This document shows positions 1-9,218 of a DNA stretch of 64,000 nucleotides, one piece after another. The notes below the pieces were generated by a model. It searched no databases, had not been told where the DNA came from, and was given only the letters and a program-made list of their open reading frames with translations. The stretch is taken from positions 124,001 through 188,000 of the forward strand of contig NZ_FNZE01000008.1 of assembly GCF_900109175.1 (NCBI RefSeq), in the 5' to 3' direction. The DNA comes from Pseudomonas linyingensis. Lineage in GTDB: Bacteria; Pseudomonadota; Gammaproteobacteria; Pseudomonadales; Pseudomonadaceae. The translations under genes and the position numbers were made by a program. Within the stretch, counting starts at the first letter, position 1, and each line of letters opens with the position of its first letter.

Positions 1-1
1 C

Positions 2-724
2 GCGCGCGTCGGCGTGATGGCGCGCGACCTGGATCAGCTGCAGCAGCTGAAGGACGAGCTGGGCGACGCCATCGTCATCGTGCAGGGCGACGTGTCGCGC
101 TACCAGGACAACCAGCAGGCGGTCGCCGCCACCCTGGAGGCCTTCGGCAAGCTCGACACCTTCGTCGGCAACGCGGCGGTGTTTGACTATTTCACCCGTC
201 TCGACCGCATCGCCCCGGAAGATTTCGAGAGTGCCTTCCAGCGCCTGTTCGCGATCAACGTGCAGGGCTACCTGCTCGGCGCGCGCTGCGCCACCGAGGC
301 GCTGCGCGAGACCCGCGGCAGCATGATCTTCACCCTGTCCAACAGCGCCTTCTACGCGGGCGGCGGCGGCATCCTCTACGTCACCGCCAAGCACGCGCTG
401 GTCGGGATGATTCGCCAGCTGGCCTACGAGCTGGCGCCGGACATCCGCGTCAACGGCGTGGCTCCGGGAGCCACCAACACGCCGATGAAGAGCCTCGACG
501 GCCTCAACAAGCGCAGCGTGCCGCTCAACGAGATTCCCGGTTTCGAGCAGGGCGCCGCCCAGGCGGTGCCGCTGCAGCGCATCGCCGAGCCGCAAGACCA
601 TACCGGCCACTACGTGCTGCTGGCCTCGCGCCGCGATTCCGGACTGACCACCGCCAACATCATCCACAGCGATGGTGGCTGGGAGATCCGCAGCGCTGGC
701 GCCCGGCCGCACAGCAAGTCCTGA
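2..724 (+). CDS. cis-dihydrodiol dehydrogenase, SDR family (5' end missing)
   Basis: The reading frame is open to the left edge, so the Rossmann glycine motif lies outside the window. What remains covers most of a short-chain dehydrogenase/reductase of the BphB/HcaB type, which oxidises an arene cis-dihydrodiol to a catechol with NAD+. Visible family marks are the NAA strand motif (FVGNAAVFDY), the serine segment TLSNSAFY, the catalytic Tyr and Lys in YVTAK, and the C-terminal SDGGWEIR region that resembles the NYDGG end of BphB. The partner ring-hydroxylating dioxygenase is not visible and is expected upstream. It is followed after 45 bases by the nitronate-monooxygenase-like gene on the same strand. 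The family assignment is firm; the substrate is unknown. Confidence 0.85.
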   Translation, partial: ARVGVMARDLDQLQQLKDELGDAIVIVQGDVSRYQDNQQAVAATLEAFGKLDTFVGNAAVFDYFTRLDRIAPEDFESAFQRLFAINVQGYLLGARCATEALRETRGSMIFTLSNSAFYAGGGGILYVTAKHALVGMIRQLAYELAPDIRVNGVAPGATNTPMKSLDGLNKRSVPLNEIPGFEQGAAQAVPLQRIAEPQDHTGHYVLLASRRDSGLTTANIIHSDGGWEIRSAGARPHSKS

Positions 725-769
725 AGCAACTCCGATTCGCGACCAACAACAATAGCGAGAGGTCCAACC

Positions 770-1744
770 ATGAGCAGTCGCGCCGAGCTAAACGCGCAGC
801 AACAGCATGTCCTCAACCTCTTCCGTGACCTGCGGGTTCCGGTACTGGCCGCACCGATGTTCCTGGTTTCCGGCCCACAGCTGCTCACCGCCTGCTGCCG
901 CGCCGGCATCGTCGGCAGCATGCCGGCGGCCAACGCCCGTACCGTCGAGCAGCTCGACCAGTGGCTGGGGCAGATCAGCGACGAACTGGACAGCGCCCGA
1001 GCTGCCGGCGAGGTCGTGGCGCCGTGGATGCTCAACCTGATCGTGCATTCCAGCTACGACCGTTTCGATGCCGAGCTGGAGCTGGTGCGCCGCTACCGGC
1101 CGCCGGTGGTCTCCACCGCGCTGGGCAGCCCCAAGCGGGTGTTGAGCGAGGTGCATGCCTACGGCGGCGTGGTGCTGGCCGACGTGATCACCCCGGCCAT
1201 GGCGCGCAAGGCCGCCGATGCCGGTGTCGACGGCCTGATCCTGGTGTGCAACGGCGCTGGCGGGCATACCGGCAACTACAACCCCTTCGCCTTCATCGCC
1301 GAGGTGCGCAAGTTCTGGAAAGGCCCGCTGGGCCTGGCCGGGGCCATCTCCAGCGGCCGCGACATCCATGCCGCGCGGGTGCTCGGTGCCGACTTCGTGG
1401 TGGTCGGCACCCGCCTGATCGCCGCTCACGAGAGCCTGGTCGAGGACGACTACCGGCAGATGCTGGTGGACAGCTCGATCGACGACCTGGTGGCGACCAA
1501 GGCGGTCAGCGGCGTGCTAGCCAACTGGATGAAGCCGTCGCTGGAGCGCGCCGGCATCGATCCTTCCGGCGAGGGCAAGGCCGGCATCGACTTCTCCGGC
1601 AACATCGCCAGCGCCAACAAGGCGTGGAAGCACGTCTGGTCGGCCGGCCAGGGCGTCGGCCAGATCGAGCGCCGCTACAGCGTGGCAGAGCTGGTCGACG
1701 AGTTGCAGCAGGGCTACCGCGCCAGCCTCGAGCAAGCGCTTTGA
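770..1744 (+). CDS. Nitronate monooxygenase (2-nitropropane dioxygenase)-like flavoprotein
   Basis: A 324-residue protein of the FMN-dependent nitronate monooxygenase family, a TIM-barrel enzyme. Visible marks are the N-terminal VPVLAAPMF strand, GIVGSMPA, the GAGGHTGNYNPF flavin/active-site loop and the phosphate-binding GAISSGRDI and GADFVVVGTR segments. Its size is normal for the family. The family oxidises alkyl nitronates, but members are also found in aromatic catabolic operons where the true substrate is often unknown. It sits between the dihydrodiol dehydrogenase and the hydratase, so a role in the same pathway, possibly on an enolate-like intermediate, is an inference from position only. 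The ATG at 770 is preceded by an AGCGAGAGG ribosome-binding region. Confidence 0.8.
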   Translation: MSSRAELNAQQQHVLNLFRDLRVPVLAAPMFLVSGPQLLTACCRAGIVGSMPAANARTVEQLDQWLGQISDELDSARAAGEVVAPWMLNLIVHSSYDRFDAELELVRRYRPPVVSTALGSPKRVLSEVHAYGGVVLADVITPAMARKAADAGVDGLILVCNGAGGHTGNYNPFAFIAEVRKFWKGPLGLAGAISSGRDIHAARVLGADFVVVGTRLIAAHESLVEDDYRQMLVDSSIDDLVATKAVSGVLANWMKPSLERAGIDPSGEGKAGIDFSGNIASANKAWKHVWSAGQGVGQIERRYSVAELVDELQQGYRASLEQAL

Positions 1745-1779
1745 ACCAACCACTCATCTCCATTCCCGAGGAGTTTCCG

Positions 1780-2565
1780 GTGACTGACGAATACCGCCTC
1801 CAGGCTGCTGCCTCCGTTCTCGCCGAATCGCGCAAGCTCGGCCGCCCGTGCTGCCGGATTTCCGAGCGTTTCGATATCGCCAGCCTGGCCGATGCCTATG
1901 CCGTGCAGGAGCTCAACACCCAGGCCGCGCTGGCCCAGGGTCGCCGCCTGGTCGGCCGCAAGATCGGCCTGACCTCGCTCGCCGTTCAGCAGCAACTGGG
2001 CGTGAACCAGCCGGACTTCGGCATGCTGTTCGCCGACATGGAATATCGTGATGGCGACACCATAGACAGCAGCCGCCTGATCCAGCCCAAGGCCGAAGGC
2101 GAGATCGCCTTCGTGCTCGGCCGCGACCTGCCCAACGCCGACACCACCCTGGGCGAGCTGATCAACGCGGTGGACTTCGTCCTGCCGGCGCTGGAGATCG
2201 TCGACTCGGCCATCGAGGACTGGAAAATCACCCTGGTCGACACCGTGGCCGACAACGCCTCCTCGGCGCTGTACGTGCTCGGCAAGACCCCGGTCAAGCT
2301 GGATGCCCTGGACCTCAGCCTGGAAGGCATGGTGCTGGAGAAGAACGGTGCCCAGGCGGCCATCGGCGTCGGCGCCGCCTGCCTGGGCAACCCGCTGGAT
2401 GCCTGCCTGTGGCTGGCGCGCACCATGGCCCAGGTCGGCCGTCCGCTGCAGGCCGGGGACGTGCTGCTGTCCGGCGCCCTCGGCCCGATGGTGCAGGTCG
2501 CTTCCGGCGACAGCCTGCGTCTACGCCTAACCCGCCTGGGCGAGGTCGGCTGCCGCTTCGCCTGA
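1780..2565 (+). CDS. 2-hydroxypenta-2,4-dienoate hydratase (MhpD/DmpE family)
   Basis: A 261-residue member of the fumarylacetoacetate-hydrolase-like hydratase/decarboxylase family, which hydrates 2-hydroxypenta-2,4-dienoate to 4-hydroxy-2-oxovalerate. Marks are GRKIGLTS, QPDFGMLF, the metal-binding IQPKAEGEIAFVL, EIVDSAIEDW and DTVADNAS. I chose GTG at 1780 because CGAGGAG lies about six bases upstream; an in-frame TTG at 1741 overlapping the previous stop is possible but has no better site. The open frame runs much further upstream, but that part is a shadow of the nitronate monooxygenase gene. A second enzyme of the same family lies at 62393. Together with the aldolase and dehydrogenase downstream this forms a complete lower meta pathway from the dienoate onward. 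Confidence 0.87.
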   Translation: MTDEYRLQAAASVLAESRKLGRPCCRISERFDIASLADAYAVQELNTQAALAQGRRLVGRKIGLTSLAVQQQLGVNQPDFGMLFADMEYRDGDTIDSSRLIQPKAEGEIAFVLGRDLPNADTTLGELINAVDFVLPALEIVDSAIEDWKITLVDTVADNASSALYVLGKTPVKLDALDLSLEGMVLEKNGAQAAIGVGAACLGNPLDACLWLARTMAQVGRPLQAGDVLLSGALGPMVQVASGDSLRLRLTRLGEVGCRFA

Positions 2566-2703
2566 GCGGGCAGTACACAGTGGACAGATTCCCCCGCCTG
2601 GCGTGAGGCGGGGAGGGCAGGGGCGTCACGGTGCCCCTGCCCGCGACGAACACAACAACAAGCAATGAGCGGCCCGCGTGCCTGGGGCCGATCTCAGGGA
2701 GTC

Positions 2704-4575
2704 ATGCCCGTGATCGATTTCTTCACCGATGAAACGCAACTGGCCCCGCCGCGGGTCCTGGTCGAGCCCTGTAGCGAAGAGGGCGGTTTCGTCCTGCGTT
2801 CCCCCGATCCCCTGCAGCCCTATGCGCGCTGCGTCGGCGAGTGGCTGGAGCGCTGGGTGGCGGAAACCCCCGAGCGGGTGTTCCTCGCCGAGCGCCGCGA
2901 CGGCGACTGGTATCGCCTGAGCTACGCCCAGGCCCGCCAGCAGGTCGGTTCGCTGGCGCAGAGCCTGCTGAATCTCGATCTGCCGATAGGCCGGCCGCTG
3001 GTCGTGCTGTCGGAAAACGACATCGACCATGCGCTGCTGTCGCTGGCGGCGATGCACGTCGGCATCCCGGTGGCGACCGTGTCGGTGGCCTATTCGCGCA
3101 ACACCGCCGGTGGTTGCGCCAAGCTCAAGGCAATTCTCGAGTTGCTCCAGCCGGGACTGATCTTCGTCAACGACGGCGATGCCTACTTCGACGCGATCGA
3201 GCATGCCCGCCCGCAGTGCCCGGTGATCGCTGCGCGCAACGCCCAGGAAATCGCCGGTGCGCTGCCTCTCGCGCAACTGTACGACTGTCAGGAAACCGCG
3301 GCGGTGATGGAGGCCTTCGCCCGGCTCGACGGAGACAGCCACGCCCGCTATCTGCTCACCTCCGGCTCCACCGGAGTGCCCAAGGCCGTGGTCAACACCC
3401 AACGCATGCTATGCGCCAACCAGCAGGCTATCGCTCAGTGCTGGCGTTTCCTCGGCCAGCGCGAAATGGTGGTGCTTGACTGGTTGCCCTGGAGCCACAC
3501 CTTCGGTGCCAACCACAACCTCAACATGATCCTGTGCCACGGCGGCTCGTTGTACATCGACGATGGCCGTCCGATGCCGGGGCAGATCGAGCGGACCCTG
3601 GAGAACATCAAGTCGGTACGTCCGACCATGTTCTACAACGTGCCGCGTGGCTACGAGGTGCTGCTGCCCTATCTGGAGCGGGATGAGGAGTTGGCTCGCG
3701 CCCTGTTCGAGCGTCTGGACATGCTGTTCTACGCCGCCGCGGCCTTGCCGCAGAACAGCTGGGATCGCCTGAGTGCGGTTGCCGCCCGAGTACGCAGTCA
3801 GCCGCTGTTTTTCACCTGCGAGTGGGGTGCCACCGAGACCTCGCCGGTGCTGACCAACGTACATTTTCGCCTCGACAGGCCGGGCAACATTGGCCTGCCG
3901 GTACCCGGCATCGAGATCAAGTTCGTTCCCTCCGGCGACAAGCTGGAGATGCGCGTGCGCGGCGAGTCGGTGTTCCGCGAGTACCTGGGCTGTCCTGACC
4001 TGAGCGCCAATGCCTTTGATGCCGACGGCTTCTACATGATCGGCGATGCTGGCTACCTGCTCGATCCCGAGCACCCCGAGAAGGGCATCGCCTTCAACGG
4101 CCGGGTGACCGAGGACTTCAAGCTGACCACCGGCACCTGGGTGTCGGTCGGCACCCTGCGACCGCGCCTGGTCAGTGCCCTGGCGCCCTATGCCCAGGAC
4201 TGCGTGATCTGCGGCCACAACCAGGATCTCATCGGCGCGCTGATGTATCCGACGCCGGCACTGCGTGCGCTGGCCGGCGATGCCGGGGCGAGCATGAGCG
4301 TCGACGAGTTGGCCCAGCAGCCGGCCGTTCGTCTGGCCCTGTGCGCCGGCCTGATGGCGCTGGCCAAGGATTTCCCGGCCTCCTCCCAGCATGCCGTGCG
4401 CCTGCTGATCCTCGATTCGCCGCCCAGCCTGGCGGCCGGTGAAATCACCGACAAGGGCTACATCAACCAGCGTCTGGCCCTGAGCCTGCGCGCCGTCCAG
4501 GTCGAACGCCTGTATGCCGAAGCGCTCGATCCGGCCGTCATCCTTCTCGGCGAGGCCCACGGAGAATCCGTATGA
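2704..4575 (+). CDS. Acyl/aryl-CoA ligase, feruloyl-CoA synthetase-like
   Basis: An AMP-forming acyl-CoA synthetase of about 623 residues. Visible motifs are the phosphate-binding loop [22 protein letters not shown], the A5 region EWGATETSP, the A7 region [10 protein letters not shown], the hinge region [10 protein letters not shown] and the C-terminal [10 protein letters not shown], which supplies the adenylation lysine. The TFGANHN and TGTWVSVG segments are typical of the feruloyl-CoA synthetase branch. It would activate an aromatic or phenylpropanoid carboxylate. The start is uncertain: AGGGAG lies immediately before ATG 2704 and at ideal distance from GTG 2710, while an ATG at 2665 is also in frame. 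A CoA ligase inside a meta-cleavage operon suggests that the pathway substrate carries a carboxyl side chain. Confidence 0.85.
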   Translation: MPVIDFFTDETQLAPPRVLVEPCSEEGGFVLRSPDPLQPYARCVGEWLERWVAETPERVFLAERRDGDWYRLSYAQARQQVGSLAQSLLNLDLPIGRPLVVLSENDIDHALLSLAAMHVGIPVATVSVAYSRNTAGGCAKLKAILELLQPGLIFVNDGDAYFDAIEHARPQCPVIAARNAQEIAGALPLAQLYDCQETAAVMEAFARLDGDSHARYLLTSGSTGVPKAVVNTQRMLCANQQAIAQCWRFLGQREMVVLDWLPWSHTFGANHNLNMILCHGGSLYIDDGRPMPGQIERTLENIKSVRPTMFYNVPRGYEVLLPYLERDEELARALFERLDMLFYAAAALPQNSWDRLSAVAARVRSQPLFFTCEWGATETSPVLTNVHFRLDRPGNIGLPVPGIEIKFVPSGDKLEMRVRGESVFREYLGCPDLSANAFDADGFYMIGDAGYLLDPEHPEKGIAFNGRVTEDFKLTTGTWVSVGTLRPRLVSALAPYAQDCVICGHNQDLIGALMYPTPALRALAGDAGASMSVDELAQQPAVRLALCAGLMALAKDFPASSQHAVRLLILDSPPSLAAGEITDKGYINQRLALSLRAVQVERLYAEALDPAVILLGEAHGESV

Positions 4576-5519
4576 GTTCCAGCAAGAAACTGAAAGTCGC
4601 CATCATCGGCTCCGGCAACATCGGCACCGATCTGATGATCAAGATCCTCCGTAACGGCCAGCACCTGGAAATGGGTGCCATGGTTGGCATCGACCCGGCC
4701 TCCGACGGCCTGGCCCGTGCCGCGCGCATGGGCGTCGCCACCACCCATGAAGGTGTCGAAGGCCTGACCCGCATGGACGTGTTCAAGGACATCGACTTCG
4801 TCTTCGACGCCACCAGCGCCGGCGCGCACGTCAAGAACGACGCCTTCCTGCGCTCGCTCAAGCCAAACATCCGCCTGATCGACCTGACCCCGGCGGCCAT
4901 CGGCCCGTACTGCGTACCGGTGGTCAACCTCGAAGAGCACCTGGATGCGCTGAACGTCAACATGGTCACCTGCGGCGGCCAGGCCACCATCCCGATGGTC
5001 GCCGCCGTATCCCGCGTCGCCAAGGTCCACTACGCCGAGATCGTCGCCTCGATCGCCTCGAAATCCGCCGGCCCGGGCACCCGCGCCAACATCGACGAGT
5101 TCACCGAAACCACCACCAAAGCCATCGAAGTGATCGGCGGCGCCGCCAAGGGCAAGGCGATCATCGTCATGAACCCGGCCGAGCCGCCGCTGAAGAATAA
5201 TAAACTGTCCGAGCTGGTCGACCAGGCCAAGGTGGAAGCCTCCGTCGAGGAAATGGCCCAGGCCGTGCAGGCCTACGTGCCGGGCTACCGCCTGAAGCAG
5301 AAGGTGCAGTTCGACGTCATTCCGGAAGATGCGCCGCTGACCATCCCCGGCCACGGCAAGTTCTCCGGCCTGAAGACCTCGGTGTTCCTCGAAGTCGAAG
5401 GCGCCGCCCACTACCTGCCGGCCTACGCCGGCAACCTCGACATCATGACCTCCGCCGCGCTGGCTACCGCCGAGCGCATGGCGCTGTCGATCCTGAACAA
5501 CGCCATGAACAACGGCTGA
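4572..5519 (+). CDS. mhpF: Acetaldehyde dehydrogenase (acylating), DmpF/MhpF/BphJ family
   Basis: A 315-residue enzyme that turns acetaldehyde (or propanal) plus CoA and NAD+ into acyl-CoA, working as a channelling complex with the aldolase that follows. The NAD-binding GSGNIG is at residues 13-18, and the thiolate cysteine is Cys134 in [11 protein letters not shown], the equivalent of Cys132 of DmpF. The start ATG overlaps the TGA of the ligase by four bases, indicating translational coupling, and the aldolase begins 11 bases downstream. The length is normal and the family is certain. I use mhpF as a generic symbol; dmpF or bphJ would be equally fair. Confidence 0.94.
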   Translation: MSSSKKLKVAIIGSGNIGTDLMIKILRNGQHLEMGAMVGIDPASDGLARAARMGVATTHEGVEGLTRMDVFKDIDFVFDATSAGAHVKNDAFLRSLKPNIRLIDLTPAAIGPYCVPVVNLEEHLDALNVNMVTCGGQATIPMVAAVSRVAKVHYAEIVASIASKSAGPGTRANIDEFTETTTKAIEVIGGAAKGKAIIVMNPAEPPLKNNKLSELVDQAKVEASVEEMAQAVQAYVPGYRLKQKVQFDVIPEDAPLTIPGHGKFSGLKTSVFLEVEGAAHYLPAYAGNLDIMTSAALATAERMALSILNNAMNNG

Positions 5520-5530
5520 GGAGATCCGCC

Positions 5531-6562
5531 ATGACCTTCGACCCGAGCAAGAAGCTGTACATCTCCGACGTGACCCTGCGCGACGGCAGCCACGCCGTGC
5601 GCCACCAGTACTCGATCCAGAACGTGCAGGACATCGCCCGCGCCTTGGACGACGCCCGCGTCGATTCCATCGAGGTGACCCACGGCGACGGCCTGCAGGG
5701 TTCCTCGTTCAACTACGGCTTCGGCGCCCACACCGACCTGGAGTGGATCGAGGCCGCCGCCGAGGTGATCCAGCACGCGAAGATCACCGTGCTGCTGCTG
5801 CCTGGCATCGGCACGGTGCACGACCTCAAGGCCGCTTTTGAGGCCGGTGCTCGCTCGGTGCGCATCGCCACCCACTGCACCGAAGCGGACGTCTCGAAGC
5901 AGCACATCGAGTACGCCCGCGAGCTGGGCATGGACACCGTCGGCTTCCTGATGATGAGCCACATGATCCCGGCCGAGCAGCTCGCCGCCCAGGGCAAGCT
6001 GATGGAAAGCTACGGCGCGCAGTGCATCTACATGGCCGACTCCGGCGGCGCGATGAACATGAACGACATCCGCGACCGCATGCGCGCCTTCAAGGCCGTG
6101 CTCAATGCCGAGACCCAGACCGGTATGCACGCCCACCACAACCTCAGCCTCGGCGTGGCCAACTCGATCACCGCGGTGGAAGAGGGCTGCGACCGCATCG
6201 ACGCCAGCCTGGCCGGCATGGGCGCCGGCGCCGGCAACGCGCCGCTGGAAGTGTTCATCGCCGCCGCCGAGCGCATGGGCTGGAACCACGGCACCGACCT
6301 CTATCGCCTGATGGATGCCGCCGACGACCTGGTGCGCCCGCTGCAGGACCGTCCGGTGCGCGTCGACCGCGAGACCCTCGGTCTCGGCTACGCCGGCGTC
6401 TATTCGAGCTTCCTGCGCCACGCCGAAGTGGCCGCCGAGAAGTACGGTCTGAAGACCCTGGACATCCTCGTCGAACTGGGCAAGCGCCGCATGGTCGGCG
6501 GCCAGGAAGACATGATCGTCGACGTCGCGCTGGATCTGCTGGCGGCCGGTAAGAACCGCTGA
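5531..6562 (+). CDS. mhpE: 4-hydroxy-2-oxovalerate aldolase (DmpG/MhpE/BphI family)
   Basis: A 343-residue class II pyruvate aldolase of the DRE-TIM family, splitting 4-hydroxy-2-oxovalerate into pyruvate and acetaldehyde and passing the aldehyde to the preceding dehydrogenase. The hallmark [14 protein letters not shown] lies at residues 14-27 (catalytic Arg, metal Asp and His), [15 protein letters not shown] supplies the two metal histidines, and [10 protein letters not shown] and MVGGQEDMI are family segments. A GAGGAGATC ribosome-binding region precedes the ATG. The conserved neighbour order dehydrogenase-aldolase supports the call. Confidence 0.95.
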   Translation: MTFDPSKKLYISDVTLRDGSHAVRHQYSIQNVQDIARALDDARVDSIEVTHGDGLQGSSFNYGFGAHTDLEWIEAAAEVIQHAKITVLLLPGIGTVHDLKAAFEAGARSVRIATHCTEADVSKQHIEYARELGMDTVGFLMMSHMIPAEQLAAQGKLMESYGAQCIYMADSGGAMNMNDIRDRMRAFKAVLNAETQTGMHAHHNLSLGVANSITAVEEGCDRIDASLAGMGAGAGNAPLEVFIAAAERMGWNHGTDLYRLMDAADDLVRPLQDRPVRVDRETLGLGYAGVYSSFLRHAEVAAEKYGLKTLDILVELGKRRMVGGQEDMIVDVALDLLAAGKNR

Positions 6563-6574
6563 GAGGGGCAAGTG

Positions 6575-7582
6575 ATGACATTTCAGGTAGATATCCAGCC
6601 TTCAGGGCAGAAGTTCGCCCTCGAGGCCGACAAGACCATCCTCGACGGCGCGCTGGCCGATGGCCTGATGCTCAAGCACAGCTGCCGCGAGGGTACCTGC
6701 GGCAGTTGCAAGTGCAAGGTCGCCAGCGGCAGCGTAGATCACGCCGACAGCCCGCTGGAGGTGCTCAGCGAAGCCGAGCGTGCCGAGGGCATGGTGCTGA
6801 CCTGCCGCGCCAGGGCCACCTCCGACTTGGTCATCGACGCGCCGGAAGTCGGCGAGTTGCGCGGCATCTGCGTGCAGGAAACCGCCGCCCGCGTCGGCGC
6901 CATCGACAAGGTCAGCGACGACGTCGCCGTGGTTCGCCTGATGCTGCCGCCGAGTGGCCCCGAGTTCCGCTACTACCCGGGCCAGTACATCGACGTGCAG
7001 CTCAAGGACGGCACCCGCCGCAGCTACTCGATGGCCACCAGCGTGCCGGTCGACAACCAGCTGGAACTGCACATCCGCCACATGCCGGGCGGCAAGTTCA
7101 GCGGTCATGTGTTCGAGGCCATGAAGCCGCGCGAGATGGTACGGGTCAGCGGTCCCTACGGCTCCTTCTACCTGCGCGACAGCGAGCGGCCGATGGTCTT
7201 CCTCGCCAGCGGCACTGGCTTCGCGCCGATCAAGGCGCTGCTGGAGCAACTCAGGGAGCAGGGCGCCAACACACGCCCGGTGCACCTGTATTGGGGCGGT
7301 CGCCGGCGCAAGGACCTCTACCAGCACAATGAACTGCTGGCGATGGCGGCCGAACTGTCCTGGCTGGAATACATACCCGTATTGTCAGAGCCAAGTAATG
7401 AGTGTGACTGGCAGGGCGCCACCGGCTTCGTGCATCTGCAGGTGCTGGCCGATTTCGTCTCGCTGGAGAACTTCGAGGTTTACGCCTGCGGCGCGCCGGT
7501 GATGGTCGATTCCGCCCGTCGCGATTTCGTCGCCCAGCGCCAGCTGGCGGAAGAGCGCTTCTTCGCCGACGCCTTCGTCTGA
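6575..7582 (+). CDS. Ferredoxin-NAD(P)H reductase component of an aromatic oxygenase
   Basis: A 335-residue reductase with an N-terminal plant-type [2Fe-2S] ferredoxin domain (Cys37, Cys42 and Cys45 in CREGTCGSC, fourth ligand Cys77), an FAD domain with RSYSMATS and a C-terminal NAD domain with FLASGTGFAP and YACGAPVMVD. It would pass electrons from NAD(P)H to an oxygenase. No oxygenase gene is adjacent, so the partner is probably the ring-hydroxylating dioxygenase expected to the left of the window. ATG 6575 is preferred over GTG 6572 because the GAGAGGGG site is better spaced. It is the last gene before the terminator at 7750. Confidence 0.88.
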   Translation: MTFQVDIQPSGQKFALEADKTILDGALADGLMLKHSCREGTCGSCKCKVASGSVDHADSPLEVLSEAERAEGMVLTCRARATSDLVIDAPEVGELRGICVQETAARVGAIDKVSDDVAVVRLMLPPSGPEFRYYPGQYIDVQLKDGTRRSYSMATSVPVDNQLELHIRHMPGGKFSGHVFEAMKPREMVRVSGPYGSFYLRDSERPMVFLASGTGFAPIKALLEQLREQGANTRPVHLYWGGRRRKDLYQHNELLAMAAELSWLEYIPVLSEPSNECDWQGATGFVHLQVLADFVSLENFEVYACGAPVMVDSARRDFVAQRQLAEERFFADAFV

Positions 7583-7749
7583 ATCTGCTCTGAATCTGCA
7601 TCGGGGCACTGCTGTCTCTGTGGACTCATCGGGGCCGCAGAGTCAGTAGTACAGGGGCTTTCCCTTCTGGTGCAGGGGGTGGGCGTGCCTCGTGAATTGC
7701 CCTTGTTGGTGCTCCTGAAGCCTCGCGATGCGGCGGGGTAGGGGTTTAT

Positions 7750-7777
7750 GCCAGGCTGGCCGCAGCCTGGCTTTTTT
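7750..7777 (+). terminator. Rho-independent terminator of the first catabolic operon
   Basis: A perfect nine-base-pair stem (GCCAGGCTG at 7750-7758, CAGCCTGGC at 7763-7771) with a four-base GCCG loop is followed directly by TTTTTT at 7772-7777. It lies about 170 bases past the reductase stop codon. Confidence 0.9.
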
Positions 7778-7869
7778 ATGGGCGCTGGTTGGCTGCGCAT
7801 GCTGGATCAGTGCGTGCCGAGTGGGTCGTCCATTAGTCTGAATTGAACCTATTAATTGTTAATTCGCGT

Positions 7870-7923
7870 TTGACAAGGCAGCTGTCGCTGGGCAGTATTC
7901 AAATACACATACGGATGTGTATT
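7870..7923 (+). promoter_or_regulatory. Promoter with palindromic operator upstream of the ABC transporter operon
   Basis: TTGACA at 7870-7875 is a full -35 match. Seventeen bases on, CAGTAT (7893-7898) is a weak -10. Just downstream, spanning the expected start site, is a perfect inverted repeat with nine-base arms: AATACACAT (7902-7910), ACGG (7911-7914), ATGTGTATT (7915-7923). This position suits a repressor that responds to the transported compound. No regulator gene is adjacent, so the binding protein is unknown. The palindrome is read directly from the sequence; the function is inferred. Confidence 0.6.
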
Positions 7924-8180
7924 CTCGAGATGAGAAGCCGTTCTTCGCATGTCCGATGCCGAGCCTTTGATGCTTCCCCGCAAGTTGCCCGGCAAATAAA
8001 AAAAATAACATCGATGGAGAAACACATGCCTCTGCATGACCAATCGCCGGCCCTGTGCGCGCCGCGCAATCGCCCCCGCTCCCCGCAATGCCTGCACCCT
8101 CGTCGCCTGCTGTCGCACTGCCATGCCTTGGCCGTGTCACCGGCCGACTGTCCAGCCGCTTCCATTCGCTGAGGTTTCCC
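7924..8180 (+). other. Leader region before the ABC transporter, no supported gene
   Basis: A 257-base leader lies between the palindromic operator and the permease start. It contains an A-rich stretch (7998-8010) and an open frame from ATG 8014 to TGA 8172 (52 codons, arginine/proline/cysteine-rich, starting MEKHMPLHD). Its stop overlaps the ribosome-binding GAGG of the permease. It has no clear ribosome-binding site and its composition looks like out-of-frame high-GC DNA, so I do not call it a gene, though a leader peptide cannot be ruled out. Confidence 0.4.
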
Positions 8181-9218
8181 ATGGACTTTGCAATCCTGAC
8201 CTTTCTGGCGCAGGACGGGCTGACTACGGGCGCAATTTATGCGCTGATCGCGTTGGCCATCGTTCTGGTGTTCGCGGTAACGCGGGTGATCCTGGTCTGC
8301 CAGGGCGACTTCGTCGCCTTCAGTGCGCTGACCCTGGCCACCCTGCAGGCCGGGGAGGTGCCCGGCACCCTCTGGCTGCTGCTCGGCGGTGCCGCACTGG
8401 TGTGCGCCAAGGACATCGTGACGGCCGTGCGTCGCCGCCATGCCGCGCGGATTCCGCTGCACCTGCTGACCCACCTGAGCCTGCCGCTGCTACTCTGGGC
8501 GCTGCTCGGCAATCTCGATCTGGCTAACCTGCACGGCGCACTCAAGGTGCTGCTGACCCTGGCCATCGTCATTCCGCTGGGGCCGATCTTCTACCGGCTG
8601 GTCTACCAACCGGCAGCCCAGGCCAGCGTGCTGCTGTTGCTGATCCTGTCGGTGGCGCTGCACAGCATGCTGGTCGGTCTCGGCTTGTGGCTGTTCGGCG
8701 CCGAGGGCTTCCGCACCCTGCCGTTCACCGACAGCAGCTTCATGCTGGGTGACGCCATGATCGGCGGGCAGAACCTGCTGGTGATCGGTATCGCCCTGTT
8801 GCTGATCGTCGCGCTGTACCTGTTCTTCGGTCACAGCCTGTACGGCAAGGCCCTGCGCGCCACCGCCTTCAACCGCAACGGCGCGCAATTGGTGGGCATC
8901 CCCACCGAACTGGCCGGCAGCAGCGCGTTCTTCCTCGCCGCGCTGATCGGCGCCTGCTCCGGCATTTTGATCGGTCCGATCACCACCCTGTACTACGACT
9001 CCGGCTTCCTGATCAGCCTCAAAGGCTTCGTCGCCGCGATCATCGGCGGTCTGGCCAGCTATCCGCTGGCCGCCGGGGGCGCCTTCCTGGTCGGCCTGAT
9101 CGAGAGCTTCGCCTCCTTCTGGGCCTCGGCCTACAAGGAAGTCATCGTTTTCACCCTGGTGATTCCGGTCCTGCTCTGGCTGTCGCTGACCACCCATCAC
9201 GTCGAGGAGGAGCACTGA
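8181..9218 (+). CDS. Branched-chain-type ABC transporter permease (LivH-like)
   Basis: A 345-residue, very hydrophobic inner-membrane protein of the LivH permease family with about eight to nine membrane segments. Family marks are the N-terminal [19 protein letters not shown] helix and the C-terminal [17 protein letters not shown] and [13 protein letters not shown] segments. ATG 8181 is chosen because GAGG at 8171-8174 is well placed; longer in-frame starts only add non-hydrophobic residues. Its TGA overlaps the next ATG by four bases. The operon also carries an OprD-family porin and a dienelactone-hydrolase-family enzyme and lies next to an aromatic pathway, so the cargo is more probably an aromatic acid than a branched-chain amino acid; that is an inference. 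Confidence 0.88.
   Translation: MDFAILTFLAQDGLTTGAIYALIALAIVLVFAVTRVILVCQGDFVAFSALTLATLQAGEVPGTLWLLLGGAALVCAKDIVTAVRRRHAARIPLHLLTHLSLPLLLWALLGNLDLANLHGALKVLLTLAIVIPLGPIFYRLVYQPAAQASVLLLLILSVALHSMLVGLGLWLFGAEGFRTLPFTDSSFMLGDAMIGGQNLLVIGIALLLIVALYLFFGHSLYGKALRATAFNRNGAQLVGIPTELAGSSAFFLAALIGACSGILIGPITTLYYDSGFLISLKGFVAAIIGGLASYPLAAGGAFLVGLIESFASFWASAYKEVIVFTLVIPVLLWLSLTTHHVEEEH

Noticed and set aside
961-1779. The long upstream part of the open frame that contains the hydratase
   Set aside because: It overlaps the nitronate monooxygenase in another frame and has the arginine/glycine-rich look of a shadow; the hydratase family start is at 1780.
7843-8172. A 109-codon open frame before the ABC transporter
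   Set aside because: It runs through the promoter and palindrome, has no ribosome-binding site, and no recognisable product.
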